Below are positions 1-5,167 of a stretch of DNA of 5,886 nucleotides, piece by piece. Source of the DNA: JAAYXU01 sp050942555 (lineage in GTDB: Bacteria; Bacillota; Clostridia; Christensenellales; UMGS416); NCBI GenBank assembly GCA_050942555.1, contig JBMNNN010000134.1:1-5886 (forward strand). Direction: 5' to 3'. Within the stretch, counting starts at the first letter, position 1. Each line of letters begins with the position of its first letter. A program made the translations under genes and the position numbers. The notes under the pieces are model-generated. The model saw only the letters and a list, made by a program, of their open reading frames with translations. It did no database searches and was not told where the DNA came from.

Positions 1-55
1 CAATTAAGACACGGCAACAGATCCCGCCTGCGGATCCGGCTCCCTGCATGTAAAA

Positions 56-1063
56 ATGACAAAACGAGAACGGGTTATTGATGCAGTTAATCACAAGCAG
101 ACAGATTTTGTACCCTATGAAGTCGGCTTTACATATCAGGAATATGAAAAGGTCAGCCGCTATCTGAATGATGACAGATTTGTAGAGAAAATCGGGAACC
201 ATATCGACAGCGTATATTATGACGGCTTTCTTGAGGAAATAACACCGGGTTCAGGTTACTGGAAGGATGACTTCGGCGTTGTATGGAACCGGAACGGAGT
301 AGACAAGGACATCGGAGTAATTGATGGTTTTGTTATTACAGAACCGGATAAGAGAAAAATCAAAATGCCGCAACTGGATGAAAAACGAATTCGCGGGGGA
401 TATGAGGCATTGATGTCACGCAGCAGGGATACATTCCGGTTTGGCTCCATTGGATTTTCCATGTTTGAAAGGGCCTGGACTCTGTGCGGAATGGAAAACC
501 TGTTGGTGTATATGCTGCTGGAGCCTGAATTTACGGACGATCTGCTGGACGCTATCCTGGAGTACAATCTCCGAGTTATTGAGATAGGTCTGGAGTACGA
601 CCTGGACGGCTTTCACTTTGGAGATGACTGGGGACAACAGATAGGCTTGATTATGGGACCAAAGCATTGGAGAAGATATATTAAGCCCAGAATGGCAGCG
701 ATGTATGCCAAAGTAAAAAGCAAAGGCCTTATTGTATCCCAGCATTCCTGCGGAGACATATACGAGATATTCCCCGATTTGATTGAAATAGGCCTGGACA
801 TATATCAGACCTTCCAGCCTGAGATTTACGATATCCGCAAGGTGAAGTCCGAGTTTGGGAAGGATTTGTCCTTCTGGGGAGGAATCAGCACCCAGAGGCT
901 TCTGCCTTTTGCATCTCCCGGGGAAGTTAAGAGAGTTACCAGGGAGACCTTGTCAATCATGGGTAAGGGAGGCGGGTACATCGCAGCTCCCACGCATGAC
1001 ATCCCGGGTGATGTCCCACCGGAAAATGTCGTCGCCATGCTTGAGGTTCTGCAAAACCAATGA
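56..1063 (+). CDS. Uroporphyrinogen decarboxylase (URO-D)-family protein, MtaA/methyltransferase-like
   Basis: A 335-residue protein with the URO-D fold. Family hallmarks are the N-terminal MTKRERV start with a following NHKQTDFVP segment, a mid-protein FHFGDDWG (about 187-193), HSCGDI (230-235), and a C-terminal GGGYIAAPTHDIPGDVPPENV-like tail (about 305-325, quoted in part as APTHDIPGDVPPEN). The N-terminal arginine-rich substrate motif of true heme-pathway HemE is absent, so this is not a uroporphyrinogen decarboxylase proper. The His230-x-Cys232 pair matches the zinc-binding H-x-C of methylcobamide:thiol methyltransferases (MtaA/MtbA type). Their third ligand, a Cys near the C-terminus, appears to be replaced by His314. 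The substrate cannot be told: no corrinoid protein or methyltransferase partner is in the window. It is probably cytosolic. No Shine-Dalgarno is visible before ATG 56, and the frame stays open upstream to a TAA at 5-7, so the start is uncertain. The gene is distinctly A+T-richer than the genes downstream, consistent with horizontal acquisition. Confidence 0.85.
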   Translation: MTKRERVIDAVNHKQTDFVPYEVGFTYQEYEKVSRYLNDDRFVEKIGNHIDSVYYDGFLEEITPGSGYWKDDFGVVWNRNGVDKDIGVIDGFVITEPDKRKIKMPQLDEKRIRGGYEALMSRSRDTFRFGSIGFSMFERAWTLCGMENLLVYMLLEPEFTDDLLDAILEYNLRVIEIGLEYDLDGFHFGDDWGQQIGLIMGPKHWRRYIKPRMAAMYAKVKSKGLIVSQHSCGDIYEIFPDLIEIGLDIYQTFQPEIYDIRKVKSEFGKDLSFWGGISTQRLLPFASPGEVKRVTRETLSIMGKGGGYIAAPTHDIPGDVPPENVVAMLEVLQNQ

Positions 1064-1117
1064 TGATATGATTGTAGTAATATAACAATATATTAAAATA
1101 AGGATACCTGTAATATA

Positions 1118-1149
1118 AAAGCTCCACATCCTGTATGATGCGGAGCTTT
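1118..1149 (+). terminator. Hairpin after the URO-D gene, weak terminator
   Basis: Positions 1118-1125 (AAAGCTCC) pair perfectly with 1142-1149 (GGAGCTTT). After one A/C mismatch, CATC (1127-1130) pairs with GATG (1137-1140), closing a 6-nt loop. It lies 54 bp after the URO-D stop, where a transcript end is expected. The + strand tail has only three T's, all within the stem, so termination would be weak. Read on the - strand the stem is followed by TTTTATATTA, which is a better tail, but there is no minus-strand gene that needs it. Confidence 0.5.
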
Positions 1150-1232
1150 ACGCAGCAAACCGTTTCCATCCACAGGTAAAATTATATCCTCGCCGCCCCC
1201 ACAACCGAAATCGTACCGCCGCGCATGGGACG

Positions 1233-1259
1233 AAATCGCCGCAGGCCCGGCGGTTTTTT
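1233..1259 (+). terminator. Rho-independent terminator
   Basis: CGCCG (1237-1241) pairs with CGGCG (1248-1252) around a 6-nt loop. The stem extends outward by a T-G wobble and three A-T pairs, and a run of six T's (1254-1259) follows. This is a classic intrinsic terminator on the + strand. It separates the URO-D region from the GNAT/hydrolase unit. The hairpin at 1118-1149 is already upstream, so this one acts either as a second stop for the URO-D transcript or as the original terminator of an older gene displaced by the A+T-rich insert. Confidence 0.75.
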
Positions 1260-1280
1260 CATCTTCCACGCGCAAAGGCC

Positions 1281-1309
1281 TTTCCATGTCTGCCAAAATA
1301 GCGTATGAT
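1281..1309 (+). promoter_or_regulatory. Predicted sigma-A promoter for the GNAT/hydrolase unit
   Basis: A -35 box TTTCCA (1281-1286, 4/6 of TTGACA) and a -10 box TATGAT (1304-1309, 5/6 of TATAAT) are separated by exactly 17 bp. Transcription would begin near 1316. That is just after the terminator at 1233-1259 and just before the ribosome site at 1327-1332. A start there would place the upstream ATG codon at 1286 outside the transcript, supporting 1337 as the real start of the next gene. Confidence 0.5.
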
Positions 1310-1326
1310 AGACGCGTATGCCGTAT

Positions 1327-1332
1327 GGAGGG
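1327..1332 (+). promoter_or_regulatory. Ribosome binding site deciding the GNAT-like start
   Basis: GGAGGG lies 4 bp before ATG 1337 (5 bp counted from the GGAGG core). The in-frame ATGs at 1286 and 1325 have no comparable purine-rich site, so 1337 is preferred. Confidence 0.6.
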
Positions 1333-1336
1333 CCGT

Positions 1337-1783
1337 ATGATACGCAGTAAATGGCTGACGGGAGAGGACGATCTATCGGCGGTGCGCCGCCTCCGGCAGA
1401 CCCCGGACGACGGGCGGGACGGGAGCGCGCTGCACGTGCTGGTGTATGAGGACGACGCCGATCTGGCTGCCGGGCGGCTGTACGATGACCGGGGGCGGTT
1501 CTATATCGACGGGCTCGCGCTGGCGCCCGGGGCCGACCCGGAGCTCCTGGTGCTGGCAGTGCAGATTATGGTGTACAGGGCCGCCGAGCTTGGGGCAAAG
1601 GAGATATACAGTCCCGAGAGCGGCGCGGCGCGCAAGCTGCTGCTGGCGGCTGGTTTCCTGAGCGTACCGCCCGGAGAGGATCCGTATGCTGCTCTGGTGC
1701 TGCGCCCCAGCTGCGGTCATGACTGCTCCAGCTGCGCGTGCTGTCATGCCCGGGAAAGCGCCGGGGAGGAGCCGGAGAGATAA
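1337..1783 (+). CDS. Degenerate GNAT-like acetyltransferase with cysteine-rich C-terminus
   Basis: From ATG 1337 the product is 148 residues; an in-frame ATG at 1286 would give 165, but lacks a ribosome site and lies upstream of the predicted transcription start. The body looks like a GNAT (Gcn5-related) fold: VLVYEDDADLAAGRLY, then a strand FYIDGLAL, a helix, AAELGAKEIYSPES, then ARKLLLAAGF. These match the beta4, alpha3, beta5 and terminal helix of the family. The acetyl-CoA pyrophosphate loop (R/Q-x-x-G-x-G/A) is not recognisable: the stretch after the central strand is APGADPELLVL. Catalysis is therefore doubtful. The last part carries five cysteines in C-x3-C-x2-C-x-C-C (Cys126, 130, 133, 135, 136), with a His beside the second and another after the last, which suggests metal binding or redox sensing. 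The alpha/beta hydrolase gene starts 23 bp after its stop, so the two are likely co-transcribed. The assignment rests on pattern reading only; no substrate can be inferred. Confidence 0.7.
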   Translation: MIRSKWLTGEDDLSAVRRLRQTPDDGRDGSALHVLVYEDDADLAAGRLYDDRGRFYIDGLALAPGADPELLVLAVQIMVYRAAELGAKEIYSPESGAARKLLLAAGFLSVPPGEDPYAALVLRPSCGHDCSSCACCHARESAGEEPER

Positions 1784-1806
1784 TCCGATCAGAAAGGATG
1801 AGCGGT

Positions 1807-2736
1807 ATGACAGAAAGGGACGCTTCCTTCCGCTCCGCGGACGGGAAAACCGTGCCGGTTCGTCTGTGGACGCAAGAAGGAGATATCCGGGGCGCGCTGC
1901 TTCTCATACACGGCATGGCCGAACACGCGGGCCGGTATGAGCGGTTCGCCAGCGCGCTGGCGCGGGAGGGGCTTGCGGTATATGCGCCGGACCTGCGCGG
2001 TCACGGGCGGGCTATCGCCGGGGGCGTCCGCGGAAGCCTGGGCCCGCGAAACGGATGGGAGCGGGCGCTCCATGATCTGCTGCTGCTGACCGACCGGATG
2101 CGGTCGGCGCATCCCCGAGCGCCGGTGTTCCTTTTCGGGCACTCGATGGGCTCGCTGTTTGGCCGGGTGCTGCTGATGCGGCACGGGGAGCGTTTCGCGG
2201 CCGCGGTGCTGTCGGGCGTGTTCGTCGACAAACCCGTGCGGCGCACGCTCGCGCCCCTTCTGGCGTCGGTGGCGGGACTGGGGAGAATGGAGCGGCCCAA
2301 CCGTCTGCTCCACAGCATGACGTGCGGGCAGTACAATAAGCCCTTCGAGGGGCGCACCGCATACGACTGGATCAGCTCTCTGCCCGAAGAGGTAGACCGG
2401 TACGCCGCTGATTCGATGTGCGGATTTGTCTGCCCGGCCGCGCTGTACCGCGATATCGGCGTCATGCTGCGCGACTCGCTGCGAAGCGGGCGCATACGTG
2501 GCGTGCCCGATGGCCTGCCGGTGCTCTTTGCCGCCGGCGCCGACGACCCGCTGGGCGGCAGGGCCGCGGTCGGATTCCTAGTATCGAGCTGGAGGAAGCA
2601 CGGAAAAAACGCGTACGGCAGGGTCTATCCCGGCTGCCGTCACGAGGTGCACAGCGATATTGCCGCCGGGGAGTTCACCCGGGATGTGCGGGATTTCCTG
2701 CTGGGAGCGCGGGACGGCTGGCTGGATGGCATATAG
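1807..2736 (+). CDS. Alpha/beta hydrolase, monoacylglycerol lipase-like (serine aminopeptidase S33 family)
   Basis: A 309-residue serine hydrolase that probably cleaves a lipid or other carboxylic ester in the cytosol. Visible landmarks: oxyanion-hole HG (35-36) in LLIHGMAEHAGRY; the lysophospholipase-type YAPDLRGHGRA (59-69); nucleophile elbow GHSMG with Ser113 (111-115); the acid in AGADDPLGG (Asp247, or Asp246); and the base His279 in PGCRHEVHSD. The order and spacing fit the monoglyceride lipase family, whose usual size is about 270-320 residues, and the triad appears intact. I chose ATG 1807 because AAGG at 1794-1797 sits 9 bp before it. ATG 1798 touches that site directly, and an upstream ATG 1738 lies inside the GNAT gene without a site. 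No signal peptide or membrane segment is seen. It likely shares the promoter at 1281-1309. No terminator is visible after its stop, so read-through into the ArsR operon is possible. The real substrate cannot be told from sequence. Confidence 0.9.
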   Translation: MTERDASFRSADGKTVPVRLWTQEGDIRGALLLIHGMAEHAGRYERFASALAREGLAVYAPDLRGHGRAIAGGVRGSLGPRNGWERALHDLLLLTDRMRSAHPRAPVFLFGHSMGSLFGRVLLMRHGERFAAAVLSGVFVDKPVRRTLAPLLASVAGLGRMERPNRLLHSMTCGQYNKPFEGRTAYDWISSLPEEVDRYAADSMCGFVCPAALYRDIGVMLRDSLRSGRIRGVPDGLPVLFAAGADDPLGGRAAVGFLVSSWRKHGKNAYGRVYPGCRHEVHSDIAAGEFTRDVRDFLLGARDGWLDGI

Positions 2737-2750
2737 ATAAAGAAAAACAA

Positions 2751-2779
2751 TTGCCAAACCAATTCAGGCATCGTAATAT
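2751..2779 (+). promoter_or_regulatory. Predicted sigma-A promoter of the ArsR-CoADR operon
   Basis: A -35 box TTGCCA (2751-2756, 5/6) and a -10 box TAATAT (2774-2779, 4/6) are 17 bp apart. An A-rich stretch at 2737-2750 just upstream could act as an UP-like element. The whole 2737-2801 gap is an A+T-rich island in a GC-rich neighbourhood. The start of transcription would fall near 2786, giving a very short leader of about 15 nt before the ArsR start codon. The -10 box lies inside the palindrome at 2770-2785. Confidence 0.6.
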
Positions 2780-2785
2780 TACGAT
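2770..2785. promoter_or_regulatory. Perfect 16-bp palindromic operator, probable ArsR-family binding site
   Basis: ATCGTAATATTACGAT is a perfect inverted repeat with no spacer. It covers the predicted -10 box, and its right edge lies 2 bp before the ArsR ribosome site AAGGAG (2788-2793). Dimeric ArsR/SmtB winged-helix repressors typically bind A+T-rich palindromes of this size over their own promoters, so steric repression of RNA polymerase is the simplest reading. It is too close to the start, and too A+T-rich with no loop, to be a transcription terminator. Confidence 0.75.
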
Positions 2786-2801
2786 TTAAGGAGTGTGGTA
2801 A

Positions 2802-3107
2802 ATGGGCGAACAGGTCCGGAGACTGGAGCGGTACAGGGCGCCCGCCGAGGTGCTCAAGGCCATGGCCCATCCGCTCCGGCTCTGCATACTGATGGCGCTC
2901 TATGAGCACGAAGGGATCAGCGTGACAGCCTTTCGGGATCGGATGCGCGCGCCCCAATCCACCGTATCCCAGCAGCTGGGCATATTGAGGCGGGCCGGTC
3001 TGGTTACAGCCGAGCGCACCGGCAAGCTGGTCAACTACCGGATCGCCGATGGGAGTATCAGAAGCATCGTCGAGAGCGTGATCCGGCTCATGTACGAGAA
3101 GGAGTGA
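2802..3107 (+). CDS. ArsR/SmtB-family transcriptional repressor, metal box absent
   Basis: A 101-residue winged helix-turn-helix protein, the normal size for ArsR/SmtB repressors. Family features: LKAMAHPLRLCIL (18-30), the near-universal ArsR helix; recognition helix PQSTVSQQLGILRRAGLV (51-68); and wing VTAERTGKLVNYRI (68-81). The alpha3 metal box (ELCVCDL-like) is replaced by a cysteine-free stretch, ISVTAFRDRM, so arsenic/cadmium/zinc sensing of the classical type is unlikely. The only cysteine is Cys28, in the second helix. Known persulfide-responsive members (SqrR/BigR) use two cysteines, so this protein would need an intersubunit or low-molecular-weight thiol chemistry, or another ligand. 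ATG 2802 has AAGGAG 8 bp upstream. The palindrome at 2770-2785 is the likely autoregulatory operator. The next gene starts 6 bp after this stop, and its own ribosome site lies in the last codons of this gene, implying translational coupling. Confidence 0.9.
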   Translation: MGEQVRRLERYRAPAEVLKAMAHPLRLCILMALYEHEGISVTAFRDRMRAPQSTVSQQLGILRRAGLVTAERTGKLVNYRIADGSIRSIVESVIRLMYEKE

Positions 3108-3113
3108 CGGGTC

Positions 3114-4793
3114 ATGCGGCGAACGGTGATCATCGTGGGAGGCGTGGCGGGCGGGGCTAGCTGCGCGGCGCGTCTGCGACGGCTGGATGAGCAGGCGCGG
3201 ATCATACTTTTCGAGCGGGGCGAATACATATCCTTTGCCAACTGCGGACTGCCATATAGTATCGGTGGCGTCATCCCAAGCCGTGACGACTTGCTGCTGC
3301 AGACGCCGGAGTCCTTCAGCAGGCGATTTCATGTGGATGTCCGGATTCGCAGCGAGGTAATCGCGATCGATCGGGACAGCAAGCAGGTGGAGGTACGCGA
3401 CGCGGTTTCGGGAGCTGTATACAAAGAGAAGTATGATAAGCTGGTGCTGTCCCCGGGCTCCTCTCCGCTGCGGCCACCGATTCCCGGCATAGACCACCCG
3501 GCTATCCTGACGCTGTGGACGCTCCCCGACATGGACCGCATCGGAAAAAGGCTCGAGGCCGACGGCGCGACGCGCGCCGTCATCGTGGGCGGCGGATTTA
3601 TCGGCGTCGAAATGGCCGAGAATCTGGCGACGCGGGGCGTGGCGGTAACGCTCGTGGAGCTGACCAACCAGGTAATGCCCCCGCTGGACTTCGACATGGC
3701 CCAGTTCGTGCACAGGCATCTTGCGGAAAAAGGAGTGCGCCTCGTGCTGGGCGACGGCGTGCAGTCCTTCGGGGACGCCGGCGGGGACGTGCGAATCACG
3801 CTCAGGAGCGGGCGGGAGCTCGATACGAATATGGTTATTCTCTCGATCGGCGTTTCTCCCAACAACGCGCTCGCAAAGGAATGCGGGCTGGCGCTGGGCG
3901 CGCGCGGCGGCATCGTCGTGGATGAAACGCTGCGCACCGAGGATCCCGATATATACGCGATTGGCGACGCGGTGCAGGTAGTGCACTTCGTAAGCGAAGA
4001 GAAAACGTTGATCCCGCTGGCGGGCCCGGCCAACAGGATGGGACGCATGGCCGCTGATATACTGTGCGGCCTGCGCAGGACATACAAAGGCACCCAAGGA
4101 TCGTCGGTCGCAAAGGTATTTGACATGACGGCCGCCGCGACGGGCCTCAATGAGAAAAACCTGCGGTCGATGGGACGGCTTATCTGGAGGGACTATGGCG
4201 TGGCGATACTGCACCCGCGTTCGCACGCCGGATACTATCCAGGGGGTAGCCATCTGGCGCTTAAGATCATATACGACCGAAAGGGCCGTCTGCTGGGAGC
4301 TCAGGGCGTGGGCCGCAGGGGCGTAGATAAGCGGGTCGACGTGCTGGCAACCGTGATCCGCATGGGCGGTACGGTCTTTGACTTGGAGGAGCTGGAGCTT
4401 GCGTATGCGCCGCCCTACTCCTCGGCGAAGGATCCGGTCAATCTGGCCGGGTATATAGCCGCGAACGAGCTGGAGGGCACGGCTGCGTTCATTACCTGCG
4501 AGGAGCTCATGGGCCTCGACCGGTCGGAGGTAACGGTGCTGGACGTGCGCACCGGCTCAGAGGTGAGGGCGGGGGCCATACCCGGCAGCGTGCACATACC
4601 GGTGGACGCGCTGCGCGAGCGGCTGGGCGAGCTCGACAGGGAGCGGGAGACCATCGTCTACTGCGCGGTGGGGGTCCGGGCGCACACCGCGGCCCGTATC
4701 CTCATGCAGAGCGGTTTTACCCGCGTGCGCAATCTCGCGGGCGGATACATGAGCTGGCAGACATACACGGGAGACTACACCGATGGAGAGTAG
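3114..4793 (+). CDS. CoA-disulfide reductase with C-terminal rhodanese domain (CoADR-RHD; NAD(P)H persulfide/polysulfide reductase type)
   Basis: A 559-residue flavoenzyme, the usual length for CoADR-rhodanese fusions. It reduces CoA disulfide and, in characterised relatives, CoA persulfide or polysulfide, with NAD(P)H. Domains: FAD-binding Rossmann fold with VGGVAGGASCAAR (8-20); a single redox cysteine Cys44 in SFANCGLPYSIGG (40-52), as in CoADR, which lacks the second cysteine of ordinary disulfide reductases; NAD(P)H fold with VGGGFIGVEMAEN (158-170), ending in an acidic VEL (181-183) compatible with NADH; FAD motif YAIGDA (281-286); dimerisation domain with HPRSHAGYYPGG (367-378) and the conserved LAYAPPYSSAKDPVN (429-443). 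A rhodanese domain spans about 458-548, with catalytic Cys517 in the loop YCAVGVR (516-522). No TusA or DsrE extension is present. ATG 3114 has AAGGAG 9 bp upstream. It sits directly behind the ArsR repressor, so induction by reactive sulfur or thiol stress is likely. The enzyme is probably cytosolic. Confidence 0.95.
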   Translation: MRRTVIIVGGVAGGASCAARLRRLDEQARIILFERGEYISFANCGLPYSIGGVIPSRDDLLLQTPESFSRRFHVDVRIRSEVIAIDRDSKQVEVRDAVSGAVYKEKYDKLVLSPGSSPLRPPIPGIDHPAILTLWTLPDMDRIGKRLEADGATRAVIVGGGFIGVEMAENLATRGVAVTLVELTNQVMPPLDFDMAQFVHRHLAEKGVRLVLGDGVQSFGDAGGDVRITLRSGRELDTNMVILSIGVSPNNALAKECGLALGARGGIVVDETLRTEDPDIYAIGDAVQVVHFVSEEKTLIPLAGPANRMGRMAADILCGLRRTYKGTQGSSVAKVFDMTAAATGLNEKNLRSMGRLIWRDYGVAILHPRSHAGYYPGGSHLALKIIYDRKGRLLGAQGVGRRGVDKRVDVLATVIRMGGTVFDLEELELAYAPPYSSAKDPVNLAGYIAANELEGTAAFITCEELMGLDRSEVTVLDVRTGSEVRAGAIPGSVHIPVDALRERLGELDRERETIVYCAVGVRAHTAARILMQSGFTRVRNLAGGYMSWQTYTGDYTDGE

Positions 4794-4810
4794 GCGCGGG
4801 CCGCGCAGAA

Positions 4811-4815
4811 GGGAG
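4811..4815 (+). promoter_or_regulatory. Ribosome binding site for a TTG start
   Basis: GGGAG (within AAGGGAG, 4809-4815) lies 8 bp before TTG 4824. No ATG or GTG in that frame has a ribosome site, so TTG is the best start. Confidence 0.6.
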
Positions 4816-4823
4816 CGTACGCA

Positions 4824-5093
4824 TTGGTAAAGTTAATCGTGGACGACGAACAGGAGCGGGCGGAATATACCGGCGACTGGTTTGCGGGAATCCTCATATC
4901 CGCCGAACAGGAGAGCGACAACGTCACTATCTTAAATATGCATGCGATGACGCTGCTGAAGAATGTGAAAGAGCTTAAAAATGAAGTAGTCCAGAAGCTG
5001 CGCGAAACAGCCGACGCGCTGGAGGCGTACGGGTCGGGCTGCGAGCCTGTGGCGGAGTGCGACGAACTCAATGACAGGGACCGCAACCGGTGA
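4824..5093 (+). CDS. Small acidic protein of unknown function
   Basis: I do not recognise this 89-residue product. It begins at TTG with a good ribosome site. The frame sits 30 bp after the CoADR-RHD stop with no terminator between, so it is probably the third gene of that operon. Residues 2-6 and 22-26 look like short beta strands. Residues about 40-69 form a predicted long amphipathic helix with leucine/valine spacing typical of a coiled coil. The C-terminal part is polar and contains two cysteines, Cys73 and Cys79 (C-x5-C), then an acidic/arginine tail. There are about 20 acidic against 10 basic residues. No signal peptide or membrane span is seen, so it is likely cytosolic. Possible roles include a protein partner of the reductase or a redox-sensitive adaptor, but neither is shown by the sequence. 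The coding call is supported by the ribosome site, the operon spacing and the lack of a competing gene. Confidence 0.7.
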   Translation: MVKLIVDDEQERAEYTGDWFAGILISAEQESDNVTILNMHAMTLLKNVKELKNEVVQKLRETADALEAYGSGCEPVAECDELNDRDRNR

Positions 5094-5102
5094 GGGCAGC
5101 CA

Positions 5103-5165
5103 ATGCGAAGATATAGAGCTCCGGCATGGGAGGAAGGGCCAGGGATACGACTAAGGGAGGAATGA
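5103..5165 (+). other. Possible 20-residue small ORF ahead of the GGDEF gene
   Basis: ATG 5103 opens a 20-codon frame (MRRYRAPAWEEGPGIRLREE) ending in TGA at 5163-5165. GAGGG at 5092-5096 lies 6 bp before it. The stop overlaps the in-frame ATG at 5162 of the GGDEF gene as ATGA, the classic coupling overlap. Five arginines and a single Trp make it look unlike a structured domain, and it may be chance. It is listed as a candidate leader or coupling peptide only. Confidence 0.2.
5153..5160 (+). promoter_or_regulatory. Ribosome binding site of the PAS-GGDEF gene
   Basis: AAGGGAGG is a near-perfect site. It lies 7 bp before ATG 5168 and only 1 bp before ATG 5162, favouring 5168 as the start. Both ATGs are in frame and differ by two residues. 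Confidence 0.7.
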
Positions 5166-5167
5166 AG

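Noticed and set aside
1..55. Imperfect inverted repeat around two GATC-containing segments (about 20-37) ahead of the URO-D gene
   Set aside because: Pairing leaves a two-base loop or a bulge and the repeat is short. Nothing supports a functional structure. The stretch contains no other recognisable signal.
49..1181. Short shared GTAAAA at the two ends of the A+T-rich segment as possible insertion target repeats
   Set aside because: Six A-rich bases can recur by chance. There are no terminal inverted repeats, transposase or integrase in the window.
1286..1336. ATG 1286 as the start of the GNAT-like gene
   Set aside because: It has no ribosome site, overlaps the predicted -35 box, and precedes the predicted transcription start. 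ATG 1337 has GGAGGG in place.
1738..1806. ATG 1738 or ATG 1798 as the start of the alpha/beta hydrolase
   Set aside because: ATG 1738 lies inside the upstream gene with no ribosome site, and ATG 1798 touches the AAGG directly. ATG 1807 has normal spacing and gives an N-terminus typical of the family.
2640..4253. Long minus-strand open frame of 537 codons opposite the ArsR and CoADR genes
   Set aside because: It lies antisense to two genes with clear families, ribosome sites and motifs. Its product is rich in Arg, His, Pro and Ala with no recognisable domain, typical of open frames opposite GC-rich coding sequence.
5089..5117. TATAGA-like -10 box ahead of the GGDEF gene
   Set aside because: There is no acceptable -35 box at 16-18 bp upstream, so it does not support an independent promoter.
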